64,000 nucleotides of DNA, from assembly GCA_025041175.1 (NCBI GenBank), contig JAKCFJ010000003.1, forward strand, positions 124,001-188,000. Direction: 5' to 3'. The translations under genes were made by a program, and so were the position numbers. The stretch is from Halobacteriales archaeon YIM A00010 (lineage in GTDB: Archaea > Halobacteriota > Halobacteria > Halobacteriales > Haloarculaceae). The notes under the pieces are model-generated. The model had not been told where the DNA came from. It made no database searches and saw nothing but the letters and a program-made list of their open reading frames with translations. This document shows positions 1 through 9,184 of the stretch, piece after piece; within the stretch, counting starts at the first letter, position 1, and each line of letters opens with the position of its first letter.

Positions 1-1451
1 GTTGTCATCCTCATCATCGTCCGACCGCGATCGATTCGGCAGATAGAGTTGCTTGCGCGTGGGGATGCTGGTGTCGGACTCTTCCTCGGTAACGTGGAAG
101 CGCTTGCCGTTGTGGTACATCCATGCGATTATCTCGGCTTCGTCGCTGTCCATGAAGAGGCGTGTCGGATTCAAGTAGTAGACATCGTACTCTTCACAGA
201 TCTCCTTGACACCCTCGCTGTCGAACTCGCGGTCCATCATTATCAGATCGAGATTAACCATCTCAGTCGTGTGTTCAAGCAGTTTCTCAACGATCTCGTC
301 TTTGGACTGGCCGCGCTCGCGCGGGATGGCGTCGAGCACGAGCGGGACGTCCATCCCGACGATCTTGAGCACCGCCCATTGGTAGTAGTCGTTGCCGTCC
401 TTGTACCCGAGGATGTCGTCCTCGTGGCCTTCACTGTCACCAGTGAACGGGACGCCCTTGGTCACGTCGATAGCCGCCCAGAGTTCTCCAGTGAGTTCGC
501 CGTGTTGACGAGCCCGAGCGATGAGCAGCCGCGTCGTAGTGCGAAGCATCGAACGAATGTCGGCGACTGAGTGCTTGCCGATCTGGTAGCGGTGGGTCGA
601 TCCAGTTGGAATACGCTCCCGTGTCGTATCGAGTAAAAACGAGGCTGGACCGCTTCGGGCGTACATATCCTCGCGCATCCCCATGTAGGCGTGCTGCTCC
701 CAGAACGCGTTCGCGTGGATCTGCCAGTTCCGCCCGCGAGCGCAAACACATCACAGACGAACGGTTTCGCCTGTTGCCACACCTCGTTGGTCTTCTGTGC
801 GAGTAGTTGGCGTTCCGAACAATCATCAGTCTCTGGTTCATCCGCTTCGCCAGCGTCAATTCGCTCGGGCAGGGAGACATCGCAGGCATGCGCGGCTGTG
901 ACGATTCTATCAGCGCATTTCCGCACGGCGTCGCGCAGTGCCTCGCTGCATCGGTGGTTCCATCCCCGCCAAAACGTCGACTGTGCCGGAAGTGACTTGA
1001 AGCCAAGCCGACGGCGGAGCGTGGGATGCGCTCGCAGGTAGTCGTGGAGGGCGGTTTCATCCCAACCGTTGATCGTCTCGATGATGAACGTTCGGACCAG
1101 TAGCGCCATCGGATACAGTCACGAGTACGGAGCGGAGGCATCGTGTGCACCGAACGTGCAATGGTCAATCGGCAGCTGGTAGACCAGCGTCTCGATGTCG
1201 GTGTAGTCCGTTGCGCGCTTGCAGTGTGATTGCGCGATGGTAGCGACATCCGAGACGAATCTCTCAAGATCGTCTGTTCCGTCGGATCCGACGTCGAAAC
1301 AGCACGATTGCTCGGAGGAGCCGTTGGTAGCGGCGAGAATCGTGGTGACTGACGGTGTGGTGTCGGCCGATTGGTCTACGGCCGATGACGTGGCGTCGAT
1401 ACGTGTGTTCGTGTCGGGTGCATCCGCGTCCGACTGCGTGTTCGTACCCAT
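1..1451 (-). pseudogene. Broken haloarchaeal IS transposase, running off the left edge
   Basis: Reading leftwards from the ATG at 1451, the protein starts MGTNTQSD and contains DYTDIETLVYQLPIDHCTFG. It then meets an in-frame TGA at 1119-1121. The same frame resumes as LYPMALLVRTFIIETINGW and runs to about 730, where the reading moves to another frame (NWQIHANAFWEQHAYMG). Further left a long clean stretch includes DREFDSEG and YYLNPTR, which look like the catalytic DDE region of a transposase. Two independent lesions (stop and frameshift) make it a pseudogene. The element continues beyond position 1, so its terminal repeat cannot be paired. I recognise the family as a common haloarchaeal transposase but will not name the IS. 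Smaller relics of it lie at 11.7 kb and 37.1 kb. Confidence 0.8.
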
Positions 1452-1554
1452 GGCATGGATAGCACCGTCCGTATGGCTGCACAGTAGAGCGACCGTCCGG
1501 CGCGGGGTACCAATCTGAGAGAGTTGTTATATAGCTTCGATGTCTAGCCTATAC

Positions 1555-2232
1555 ATGGCTATTGTTGCAGAAATACTCCTCGCTGACCGCACACTCCCAC
1601 TGGTTGGCCTCGCAAACTCGATTCCGATCGGAGAGATATCGATCTCGAACTTGATACCTTTGACAGACGGATACCACCTCATCACGGTTAGCATCGACAA
1701 CGGTTCACGAGATTCGTTCGATCAGGAATTAGATGCCCACCCTGAAATCGTCGATACCGCAGAAATCGGACAGACAACAGATGGATGGTTCTATCAACTG
1801 ACCATTCGCGATGATTCCGGCCTCGTTGCATCCCACGACCACGAGACGTTCGAAGGCGTGTTACTGGAGGCGACGGTTACTGGCGAAGGATTACGAGGGC
1901 GGAAGGTGTTTTCCAACTACGACGCGTTCAATACGCTCCGGGATCGGTGCGATGTCCACGATATCCCGTTCGAGTTACTGACCATCGCCGCCGATCCCGA
2001 GAACCCCGGAGAACGCGACCAGTTCGGACTCACCGACAAGCAATATCGAGCGCTTGCGCTCGCATTCTCGCGTGGCTACTACGACTCGCCACGCAACTTC
2101 TCAACGCAGGAGCTCGCTGACGAGCTCGGAATCACCGCAGCCTCCGCATCTGACCTCCTTCGGCGGGGCGAGAATCAACTCATCAATCAGACGCTCGGAC
2201 CGAAGCGGTACTTGAACACGCCTATCCACTAG
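1555..2232 (+). CDS. HTH_10 (Bat-type) transcriptional regulator
   Basis: A 225-residue protein of the bacterio-opsin-activator-like haloarchaeal regulators. The N-terminal ~150 residues look like the sensor-type beta-rich half of this family. The C-terminal ~55 residues (about 165-220) contain FGLTDKQYRALALAFSRGYY followed by STQELADELGIT and a second helix starting with ASASDLLRRGE, the signature of the HTH_10 DNA-binding domain. I prefer the ATG at 1555 (MAIVAEILL); an in-frame ATG at 1540 would add five residues. An AT-rich element (gttatata near 1526) lies just upstream and could be the TATA box. No ligand or target is evident. It faces away from the transposase relic, so its role cannot be read from context. 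Confidence 0.85.
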   Translation: MAIVAEILLADRTLPLVGLANSIPIGEISISNLIPLTDGYHLITVSIDNGSRDSFDQELDAHPEIVDTAEIGQTTDGWFYQLTIRDDSGLVASHDHETFEGVLLEATVTGEGLRGRKVFSNYDAFNTLRDRCDVHDIPFELLTIAADPENPGERDQFGLTDKQYRALALAFSRGYYDSPRNFSTQELADELGITAASASDLLRRGENQLINQTLGPKRYLNTPIH

Positions 2233-2271
2233 CACAAACTCTCTCAGGTATGACGGGCGTCTGAGTGCAGG

Positions 2272-2480
2272 CGTGATCAAACGCGGTCGCGTGGTGCAAC
2301 GGCGCCGACCCGACGACACTCACACCGCTGCAGGAGGTTATCGACGTGGGAGCACTGGACGCGCTGATGGACGACGCGGACCAAGAGCGAATCGAGGAAG
2401 CGACGGCACTTCTGGAGGATGTGAGTGTGCTCACTCGACCAGGAGACAGTGAAGCCGAAGACGGGCAGGTCGAGTCCTAA
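2272..2480 (+). pseudogene. HalOD1-domain remnant
   Basis: An open stretch reads GADPTTLTPLQEVIDVGALDALMDD and ends at a TAA at 2478-2480. This matches the core of the HalOD1 output domain, which has the pattern 'DPT.L.PL.EVIDPDALDALF'. No plausible start codon precedes it in frame (a TGA sits near 2272), and the beta-strand half that normally follows is replaced by a short acidic tail. I read it as a decayed copy. An intact HalOD1 gene lies at 22.09 kb. Confidence 0.5.
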
Positions 2481-2588
2481 TCGCTCTTTCGTCCCAGGTG
2501 GACTGAGGCTCTCCGAACCGGTTTATCGTCCCCGAAGAGGGGTGCGGGGCGACACGACAGATGAATCGCCTCGTGAGGTGATTTTCCT

Positions 2589-3005
2589 ATGGGACATCGC
2601 GCACTCGTTGCGTACGAACGTACCGACGGCCTGTACACGCTCCACTACAGTCACTGGGGCGGAGCGGACCTCAAATTGAAGCACCGCATCACGGCCGAAA
2701 CGCCGTTCGGTGGCGAGAACACCGACTCGAAGTGGGCGAAACAGCTGCTCGCGGAACTGGCCGATGGCCTCGAGGCAGTTGTCGTCGACGGCTACCTTGT
2801 TGGCGAGGACCGACCATCGACTGTCGTCGAGCCGAAGCCCCGCGCCATCGGCCTCACCCTCGACGAGATCGTCGCCGGCCACCTGCAGGGGCAGTTCCAA
2901 GCGCTCAGGGGCATCGTCGGTGATATGATGGACAAAGGGGTTTTCACTCAGTCGACCGCTCGCCGGTATCTGAAACAGAAACTCCGTGAGTGGGTCAGGG
3001 AGTGA
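2589..3005 (+). CDS. DUF6735-like haloarchaeal protein, probably shortened
   Basis: A 138-residue protein starting MGHRALVAYER and continuing LHYSHWGGADL, an N-terminus I recognise from a conserved haloarchaeal family of unknown function (DUF6735). Family members are, as far as I recall, closer to 200 residues, with a tyrosine/tryptophan-rich middle. Here the region after about residue 110 is a basic helix (STARRYLKQKLREW) that does not resemble that part, so the gene may be truncated or re-fused. Its function is unknown. It stands alone, 100 bp after the HalOD1 relic. Confidence 0.6.
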   Translation: MGHRALVAYERTDGLYTLHYSHWGGADLKLKHRITAETPFGGENTDSKWAKQLLAELADGLEAVVVDGYLVGEDRPSTVVEPKPRAIGLTLDEIVAGHLQGQFQALRGIVGDMMDKGVFTQSTARRYLKQKLREWVRE

Positions 3006-3137
3006 CAGGACCTACTCATCCCGAACGGCGAGTCACTGGCCGAAGGCACGACTCTCGGCGAGCCGTAGGCAATACGCATCGAGGCAGCCGCTGTTTTTCA
3101 GGGCAGGAAGATCGAGGCCCTGCGTGGGGCGAATAAC

Positions 3138-4205
3138 TCATTCCACCTCGGGCACCAGTACGACTTTCCCGCTCGCCCGCCCGGTATCCAGCAACTGGAG
3201 CGCGTCGCTTGCCTCGGGTAAGGGGACCCGATGATCGATTTCCGCGTCGATCGTCCCATCGGCAAGCAGCGTCAGCACTTCAGTGAGGTCCTCGTCGAAG
3301 TACTGTGGCCAGCGCTGGACGTAGTAGAACGTCGCTTGCTTCCCGTTCGGCAGCGCCTTCCACAATAGCAGCCGGGCGGCGAGCGGGATGAAGGGACGCA
3401 GTCGGTGCCCGTTGGCGTCAAGTGCGGACGCAACCCCATACGAGACGAGCGTGCCGCCGGGGGCGAGCACACGCCACGAGTCGGCTAAGCCCGATCCACC
3501 AACGTGGTCGAAGACGGCATCGACTCCGTCCGGCGCGAGTTCGCGTACTTGATCCGGCACGTCATCATCGTGGGAGTCAATCGGCGTGGCGCCAAGCGAC
3601 CGCACGAAATCGTGTTTCGACGCGGACGCCGTCCCGATCACGTCGACGGTAGCGGCTCGAGCGAGCTGCGTGAGAAGCGTTCCAACGCCGCCAGATGCAC
3701 CGTGGACGAGAACGGTTTGGCCCGCCTGGACCTGGGCGACGCGATGGAGCATCTGCCACGCAGTCACACCGTTCGTCACTACGGCGACCGCCTCGGCGGG
3801 ATCGAGTTCGTCTGAGATCGGGACGAGTTTCTCGGCGGGGAGCACGACGTGATTGGCCCAGCTGCCGGTTTCGGTCAGTGCAGCAACCCGCTGTCCGACT
3901 GCAAGTTCGCTGACGCCCGACCCGACATCGGTGACGGTGCCCACGAGATCGTAGCCAGGAACAAACGGGAACGACGGCTGGTTGAAGTACCGCCCGCGCA
4001 GCATCTGGACTTCGGCGAACGAAACGCCAGCAGCCTCAACGCGAACGCGCGCTTCGTCGGCTCTCGACGGCGGAAGTTGTCGCTCGCGTTTTTGCAGCAC
4101 GTCCGGACCGTCGGTGTGCGGCATTACGACCTCGGTCGTTTCTCGTGTGTTAGTGGATTGTGCCGGGGATGATTCCGTGTCTCTCGACAAGATGTTGCTC
4201 TTCAT
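3138..4205 (-). CDS. Zinc-type alcohol dehydrogenase / quinone oxidoreductase family (MDR)
   Basis: A 355-residue medium-chain reductase. An N-terminal GroES-like barrel (FVPGYDLVGTVTDVGSG) is followed by a Rossmann domain with the NADPH-binding loop VLVHGASGGVGTLLTQLA near the middle, as in quinone oxidoreductases and zeta-crystallins. The structural-zinc cysteines of true alcohol dehydrogenases are absent, which favours a zinc-independent NADPH:quinone/enone reductase. The open frame extends to an ATG at 4280, but the ATG at 4205 (MKSNILSRD) gives a more typical start. The conserved fold begins only near EVVMPHTDG, leaving about 25 poorly conserved leading residues. A TGTTAACATC motif lies about 80 nt upstream. 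The substrate is unknown. Confidence 0.85.
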   Translation of the reverse strand: MKSNILSRDTESSPAQSTNTRETTEVVMPHTDGPDVLQKRERQLPPSRADEARVRVEAAGVSFAEVQMLRGRYFNQPSFPFVPGYDLVGTVTDVGSGVSELAVGQRVAALTETGSWANHVVLPAEKLVPISDELDPAEAVAVVTNGVTAWQMLHRVAQVQAGQTVLVHGASGGVGTLLTQLARAATVDVIGTASASKHDFVRSLGATPIDSHDDDVPDQVRELAPDGVDAVFDHVGGSGLADSWRVLAPGGTLVSYGVASALDANGHRLRPFIPLAARLLLWKALPNGKQATFYYVQRWPQYFDEDLTEVLTLLADGTIDAEIDHRVPLPEASDALQLLDTGRASGKVVLVPEVE

Positions 4206-4283
4206 CGTGTGTCCCAGTGGTCGAATATCAAATCGTTCATCACCGAGTCTGACGCGCGCGTTCTGCATAGCCCCGTCCATGAT

Positions 4284-4293
4284 GATGTTAACA
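4284..4293 (-). promoter_or_regulatory. TGTTAACATC motif upstream of the MDR gene
   Basis: On the minus strand, in the direction of the dehydrogenase gene, the sequence reads TGTTAACATC about 79-88 nt before its start codon. The identical 10-mer stands at 5156-5165 ahead of halocyanin, and a related palindrome is at 5968-5981. A shared operator is an inference. The 4294-4556 interval holds no gene that I can recognise. Confidence 0.4.
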
Positions 4294-4556
4294 GGTACAT
4301 CAACGGGGCCGTTCGGACGAGGTACTCTCTCGCCGTCCTACCAGCAATTTCGTGCGTTTTGTCAAGTGTGTGTCAAAGCGCCGCCGAAGCAGGCATTTTT
4401 GCCTCGACGACTACCTGTCTACAGAGAGTGCTTTGCCCGGGAAGGCTGATTTCGTGACTCTCTGGCAGTACAACGGCAGTTGAAGACGGGTAGTTGGAGA
4501 CCATCTCACGAATGGTCCCGTTCGGTGCAGCGATCTCTCGAGCCAATGTGGACGAC

Positions 4557-5015
4557 TCAGTTGTCTTCGACGACGATTACGCCCGTCATGTGCGCTTCGT
4601 GGGGGATACAGAAGTACTCGTATCGGCCCGGAACGTCGAAGGTGTACTCGTACGTGTCTCCACCATCGACTCCGCCCCCGTCACCGGAGGTATATCCGTC
4701 TCTGGCCGCCTGTTCGCTCGAGAAGTCGCCGCTCGCGAAGTACGCTGCGTCGTCCGGAATGTCGTCCTCGTAGGCCGTTACGGTGTGGTCAGCGGTCAGT
4801 GCGTCGACACCTAGGTATCCAACGGTTTTCCAGACGACAGTCTCACCGGAAGAAACGGTGAGTTCCGCTGGCTCGAACGCATCGTCCGGCGTCATCTCCA
4901 CGAGCGTCTCGTCGCTCGCTACGCCGTCACTTGAACCCAAAGTGGTACAGCCCGCAAGTCCGACCGAGACGAGGCTGCTTGTACCGGTGGCCCGAAGGAA
5001 CGTTCGACGATTCAT
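4557..5015 (-). CDS. Halocyanin-type blue copper lipoprotein
   Basis: A 152-residue secreted electron-transfer protein. The N-terminus MNRRTFLRATG followed by VGLAGC is a Tat signal with a lipobox, so the mature protein should be anchored to the outer face of the membrane through Cys 22. The plastocyanin fold shows its copper ligands: His in ADHTVTAY, then Cys, His and Met in YFCIPHEAHMTG. It is expected to carry electrons between membrane complexes or to a terminal oxidase. It is divergent from the HTH_10 regulator at 5299 across a 283-bp gap, which suggests that the regulator controls it. Confidence 0.92.
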   Translation of the reverse strand: MNRRTFLRATGTSSLVSVGLAGCTTLGSSDGVASDETLVEMTPDDAFEPAELTVSSGETVVWKTVGYLGVDALTADHTVTAYEDDIPDDAAYFASGDFSSEQAARDGYTSGDGGGVDGGDTYEYTFDVPGRYEYFCIPHEAHMTGVIVVEDN

Positions 5016-5155
5016 TCGTTCCCCCGGTGGGTGGAGAGGGTGCGCCCACGTCGGTCACTATGTTGGTCGTGAGGGCTGTCCTGCTCGTTCTGTCGTATTG
5101 TCTGTTTCCTCACGATACCGTAAAGGAGCGCCCATTTCGTAGCCGTGTTCGCGAA

Positions 5156-5165
5156 GATGTTAACA
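5156..5165 (-). promoter_or_regulatory. TGTTAACATC motif in the halocyanin/regulator intergenic region
   Basis: The same 10-mer as at 4284-4293 occurs in the same orientation relative to a leftward gene, about 140 nt before the halocyanin start and 134 nt before the divergent HTH_10 regulator at 5299. Similarity extends to about 15 nt (TA-2nt-TGTTAACATC-1nt-TC). It is a candidate binding site for the adjacent regulator. Confidence 0.4.
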
Positions 5166-5298
5166 CCTACTTGAGCCTGCTGGTGAACCTTCGTGGGATC
5201 GCTGCTGTTTTGAGAAGTCAGATCGACGATCGAACAGCGCGTGAACCAACCGATATTTCGACAGCCAGATTCCTTACGCTGCTCGTCGTACGAGTAGC

Positions 5299-5937
5299 AT
5301 GGTCAAGGCGCAATTGTGGATTGACCCCCCGTCAGAAGAGTGGTTTGTTCAATTGTCGACCGCACGCCCGGAGGATGATTTCACGCTCCAGACGGTCTAC
5401 GACGACGAGACGCAACTCGTCGGGATCTTCGAAGTGGAAACCGACGATCTCCCCGCGCTCTGTCGGACGCTCAAGTCGATCGATCGGATCCGTTCCCACG
5501 AGGTGTTGCACGACGACGACGAGTTCGCCGTGATCCAGTACACGACGACCGAGTCGATCGTGTACTCTGCGACCATCAATTCGGGAATGCTGCCTCCCGC
5601 ATCGGTCACGGTCAAAGACGGCGTGATGCTCGCGGAGGTGACGATGCCACATGATCAGTTGTCACAGACGATCACCGCTTTAGAGGAGAACAGTGCGTCG
5701 TGTGAACTACGGTCGCTCTCACAGGAAGTCGACACTGAACATGTACTGACGCCATCACAGCATGAGTTCGTCGTCGAGGCGGTCCGGCGCGGCTATTACG
5801 ACACGCCGCGTCGATGTTCGCTCACCGAACTGGCCTCGGAAATGGACGTGACCCCGGCAGCGGCCAGTACGATGGCCCACCGTGCCGAAGAACGAATCGT
5901 CAAAGCACACGTCGAACATCTCGAGACGGACCTCTAG
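5299..5937 (+). CDS. HTH_10 (Bat-type) transcriptional regulator
   Basis: A 212-residue regulator starting MVKAQLWIDPPSEEWF. The N-terminal ~150 residues are the sensor-like domain typical of the family. The C-terminal DNA-binding HTH_10 reads LTPSQHEFVVEAVRRGYYDT, then SLTELASEMDVTPAAAS and a recognition helix ending RAEERIV. It is divergent from halocyanin and may control that gene and neighbours that share the TGTTAAC motif; this is an inference from position only. Confidence 0.85.
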   Translation: MVKAQLWIDPPSEEWFVQLSTARPEDDFTLQTVYDDETQLVGIFEVETDDLPALCRTLKSIDRIRSHEVLHDDDEFAVIQYTTTESIVYSATINSGMLPPASVTVKDGVMLAEVTMPHDQLSQTITALEENSASCELRSLSQEVDTEHVLTPSQHEFVVEAVRRGYYDTPRRCSLTELASEMDVTPAAASTMAHRAEERIVKAHVEHLETDL

Positions 5938-5967
5938 CGGTGCCGTTGCGACAAGGCCAATAAAGCT

Positions 5968-5981
5968 GTTAACCGGTTAAC
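5968..5981. promoter_or_regulatory. 14-bp perfect palindrome GTTAACCGGTTAAC
   Basis: A fully self-complementary 14-mer, 31 nt after the HTH_10 regulator stop and 43 nt before the start of the DUF5518-like gene. It embeds the GTTAAC core of the two TGTTAACATC motifs in the same neighbourhood. An operator for the preceding regulator is the simplest reading. A terminator stem is less likely because no T-run follows. Confidence 0.45.
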
Positions 5982-6023
5982 GGGACAGCCCAACGGAGCT
6001 CAGGGCGTACGATACCCTGCACT

Positions 6024-6368
6024 ATGAGAGACAATGTGAGAGCGGTACATTGGAGGGCGGTCGTGATCGGGTTTGGTGTGGGGTTCGTCATCGCGATTCT
6101 CGGCGAGGCGACGGCCGTTGGCGAATTGCTGCTTCCGGACGGCGGCGGGTACGTACTCGCCGGATTGCTCGGTGGCTTCGTCGCCGGTTTCGTGGCCGGT
6201 GGCTCTGCCGGGACTGGGGCGTTCACCGGGGGGCTCGCGAGCGTCTTCGGTGGCCTCGGCGTCCTCTTGCTCGAGATCTACGCCATCCCAGGGGCTATCG
6301 GCGGCGTCATCGGTGCCGCCGTGAAAGGGCGTTGGGACGGAAGCACGGCGGCTGAGCGGCCCGTCTGA
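6024..6368 (+). CDS. DUF5518-like small membrane protein
   Basis: A 114-residue glycine/alanine-rich protein with about four hydrophobic segments (AVVIGFGVGFVIAILGEA; YVLAGLLGGFVAGFVAGG; FTGGLASVFGGLGVLLLEIY; AIPGAIGGVIGAAVKG). This pattern is common in haloarchaeal DUF5518 proteins of unknown function. The short polar C-terminus probably faces the cytoplasm. No operon partner is clear, but the GTTAAC palindrome precedes it. Confidence 0.7.
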   Translation: MRDNVRAVHWRAVVIGFGVGFVIAILGEATAVGELLLPDGGGYVLAGLLGGFVAGFVAGGSAGTGAFTGGLASVFGGLGVLLLEIYAIPGAIGGVIGAAVKGRWDGSTAAERPV

Positions 6369-6767
6369 TCGCGCGCGGCCCGAACGTTTCGTTGTACTCG
6401 AGTCCCAATTGGCTGCGATTGAGGCCGTTGGAGTACTGGGACCCGTCCACTCGGACGAACCCATATCGGGGTCAGGTCGGGCCGGTCCGCACCTGTGACT
6501 CCGATGCCCGCCACGTTATAGGTCAGTACGCCTGGCCATTGATCGCCCCGCAGGGTCGGCAGCGACCACGTCTACGACCGTGTCATCGACTACGAAATGT
6601 GGGTGGGCGCAGTCGGTGTGCACTGAACAGCCGGCTGGCTCGGGGTTGCCGACCGCGAGAACACTCACACGGCGAGAGCCGTATCCGTTCGAAAGACGGC
6701 GCGGACGGACATCGATCGAACCGCGTTTCTCGTTCGATTTCGGGATCGAGATGACCACTCGCTACGC
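6369..6767. other. Intergenic stretch with no recognisable gene
   Basis: About 400 bp between two convergent genes. Open frames here lack any family resemblance that I can see. No tRNA clover-leaf or repeat is apparent. Confidence 0.5.
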
Positions 6768-7727
6768 TCAGGTTTCGGCGTGACCGGGGACGTCCGTCGC
6801 CTCGGTATCCCCCGAAAGGTACTGGACGCCGGTCAATTCCTCTGCAGTCACCCAGAGTCGTCGCGCCGTCCGCCTGTCTTTAGCCCCGGAGGGAAGCGTT
6901 GCGAGTTCCGGGTAGCCTGCCCGTTCGAGAAAGCCGTCGGGTCCGTAGTACGCTCCACCGATCGCTTCCGGGTCGGTCGCTGCATACAGCGTCGGGAGTG
7001 CCCCCTGTGCGCTCGACGTTTGGATCAGGTTGAGGACGAAATCAGGGACGGGGAGGTGGCGCGCGAGATTCGTGCTCGCAGTGCCGGGATGGGCGGCGAA
7101 CGATTTCGCATTCGTGCCCGTCCGAGTGAATCGTCGTTGGAGTTCGAGCGCGAACAGGTTCATCGCCAACTTGCTCTGTCCATACGCACGGAACCGGCTA
7201 TACGAATCCTCGTCGTCACATTGGAAGCTTTCTAGGTCGATCTTCCCTAGAGGGGCACCGACACTGCTCAATGAGACGACTCGCGCGCCTGGCGTCGCCG
7301 TCAACGTCCCAAGGAGGTGGCCGGTGAGCGCAAAGTGACTGAGGAAGTTCACCCCGATCTGTAACTCGAAGCCGTCCTCGGTCGTCGAAAATGGTGGCAT
7401 CATTACACCAGCGTTGTTGACGAGGATGTCAAGTTCGTCATGAGTGTCCTCGAATGCCGTCGCAAAGCGCTCTACCGACGCCAGACTGGCGAGGTCGAGT
7501 TCGATGATCGAGAGGTCAGCGTCTGTGACCGAGCGCGTGATCCTTGATTCGGCATCGCGTGCTCGTTCCATGCTCCGACAGGCCATGACGACGTGCGCGC
7601 CCTTGGCCGCGAGCGCTTTAGTCGTCTCGTACCCGAGACCGCTGTTCGCACCGGTAACGATCGCTTTCTTTCCTGTCTGGTCCGGAATGTCGTCCGCGGT
7701 CCACTCGTTCGATGATGGTGATGGCAT
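6768..7727 (-). CDS. Short-chain dehydrogenase/reductase (retinol-dehydrogenase-like)
   Basis: A 319-residue SDR. Near residue 25 the cofactor loop reads TGANSGLG, followed by NNAGVMMPP and the catalytic Ser/Tyr/Lys set (SLSSVG, then YGQSK). The length and the C-terminal region YYGPDGFLERAGYP match the retinol-dehydrogenase-like SDRs common in haloarchaea, which probably use NADP(H). The substrate cannot be deduced. It is a single gene with an AT-rich upstream region, flanked on that side by a resolvase relic. Confidence 0.88.
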   Translation of the reverse strand: MPSPSSNEWTADDIPDQTGKKAIVTGANSGLGYETTKALAAKGAHVVMACRSMERARDAESRITRSVTDADLSIIELDLASLASVERFATAFEDTHDELDILVNNAGVMMPPFSTTEDGFELQIGVNFLSHFALTGHLLGTLTATPGARVVSLSSVGAPLGKIDLESFQCDDEDSYSRFRAYGQSKLAMNLFALELQRRFTRTGTNAKSFAAHPGTASTNLARHLPVPDFVLNLIQTSSAQGALPTLYAATDPEAIGGAYYGPDGFLERAGYPELATLPSGAKDRRTARRLWVTAEELTGVQYLSGDTEATDVPGHAET

Positions 7728-7790
7728 CAGAGAGTGAAAAGAGCCTTCGTAGGATGCGTATTGTGCTCATCAGTAAGTGTGTTTAAGTAG

Positions 7791-8051
7791 TACCCGTCCT
7801 CAACCCCGCGACGCGAGTACCCGCGTCTCCAAGAGCACGTCAAGGAATGTGACGTGGTGAGCGCGCACGAACTCGACTGGTTCGGCCGGTCGTTCGCCGA
7901 TCTCGCTGGGTTTGTCGAAGACCTCCACGAGAAAGGCGTCGATTTCGATCTCGTGAACCAGCCCCTCGGCACGGTCCGCGAAGACGACTGGATGGCTGAG
8001 CTGATGGTGAAAATGATGGCGTTCGCTACGCCAAACGAAACTTCAGACTAG
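7791..8051 (+). pseudogene. Serine resolvase fragment (copy 1)
   Basis: After a stop at 7788, the frame reads EYPRLQEHVKECDVVSAHEL, then FGRSFADLAGFVEDL and DLVNQPLGTV. This is the middle of a serine recombinase catalytic domain; the usual AHELDR is AHELDW here. The N-terminal catalytic serine segment and the DNA-binding C-terminus are missing, and the frame ends at 8051 after PNETSD. A matching segment recurs on the minus strand near 17.7 kb. Confidence 0.75.
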
Positions 8052-8495
8052 GTGAGAAATGAGATAGATTACTGAACCTGGACGATAACACACCCCGACG
8101 TATCTATGATCGATTGTGCGTGGGCAACAAACCCGGCTTCCGCTCGAACTGCTGAGCAGGTAAAATCGACAGTATATATCGAAGCGGCAACAGATTTGGA
8201 GATGCCTCTGAAGGCAGGCAGGTGGTTTCCTCATGCACTATAGGCTCTGAAATAAATCTCGGCAGCCTACATTTCGCGCCCTTTACGCCGACGACCTGCC
8301 TGGCCGGAAGCGTGTAAGGCGCTGGAAGAGCACGCCAGTTCGCAGGGTAGCGTCGAATGTAAGTAAGGCTCAAACCCACCTACTTTAGACGGCTGTGGTA
8401 CAGATTCGACCTCTTAAACTAGAACGTGTGGCCTCTTAACAGTCTCCCGTGAACAACACTTCGATACGGACGAGAAAGACATATGTCGAGAGGAT
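8052..8495. other. Non-coding stretch
   Basis: About 440 bp between the resolvase fragment and the next gene. A 45-codon frame starting at the ATG at 8107 (MIDCAWATNPASA) resembles nothing that I recognise. I see no repeats, RNA gene or operator. Confidence 0.4.
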
Positions 8496-9017
8496 TCAAT
8501 TGTTGATGCGCTCGTATACTATACCGGCAACACACCCGAGAGGGAATGTTACCCAGAACGTCAACAGTAGAGCGAAGAATCCGACGAATCCCATGAAGAA
8601 TGTAGATGCGGAAAGCTGACCTAACCGGCCGTAGACGGCCGCAACAGAGGCGTTGAGAGCGAACAGGACTAGTGTCGAGAGGACGTATGTTCCAGCCGCC
8701 GCTAAAACACCGCCAACTGCACCGAAGTACGGAGTATTCTTAGGGAGAATGCGCCAGACGAAAACCGCTGAAACGAATGCTGTCGGGACAACAAGTGGTG
8801 CAGCAAGTAGCCCGAAGATACTGAGGCCACCCCAAGAGAAGTCAATTGGACCCCCTACAACACTCATGATTTCGAAGACACACGCCCAAACTATAGCGAT
8901 TGCCAGCGCTGTCGAGGCTAATGCGTATCCAGCACCGATATCGTGATGGTCCGCATTCGGTAAGCGGCCGGGACCATATCGTTTACAAACTGTTCCAAGG
9001 CGGTTGTAGAAATCCAT
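8496..9017 (-). CDS. Four-helix membrane protein of unknown function
   Basis: A 173-residue protein with a soluble start (MDFYNRLGTVCKRYGPG) and four hydrophobic stretches (around residues 30-52, 65-87, 100-122 and 135-160), ending VYERINN. I do not recognise the family. An in-frame ATG four codons upstream (9029) is possible. It is isolated between relics, and no partner suggests a job. Confidence 0.6.
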   Translation of the reverse strand: MDFYNRLGTVCKRYGPGRLPNADHHDIGAGYALASTALAIAIVWACVFEIMSVVGGPIDFSWGGLSIFGLLAAPLVVPTAFVSAVFVWRILPKNTPYFGAVGGVLAAAGTYVLSTLVLFALNASVAAVYGRLGQLSASTFFMGFVGFFALLLTFWVTFPLGCVAGIVYERINN

Positions 9018-9184
9018 AGATAGAAACACTCTTCTCGGATAGAAATAGGTTTCGAAAATATGGTACGAACGTGATAGATATCGACCGCCCGCACCGTCTA
9101 GTTAAGGAATGAGCAGGTCAAAGACCTACTTTCCTATGCTGCTCCAGGACCTGCTCAGAGAGAGTTCAGACACAGCTACGTTGA

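Noticed and set aside
49-570. Rightward 173-codon open frame at the left edge
   Set aside because: It is the mirror of the transposase reading on the other strand, where DREFDSEG and other transposase motifs are clear.
1119-1121. In-frame TGA in the transposase as possible selenocysteine or readthrough
   Set aside because: A second lesion (frameshift near 730) exists in the same gene, and haloarchaea are not known to use selenocysteine, so decay is the simpler reading.
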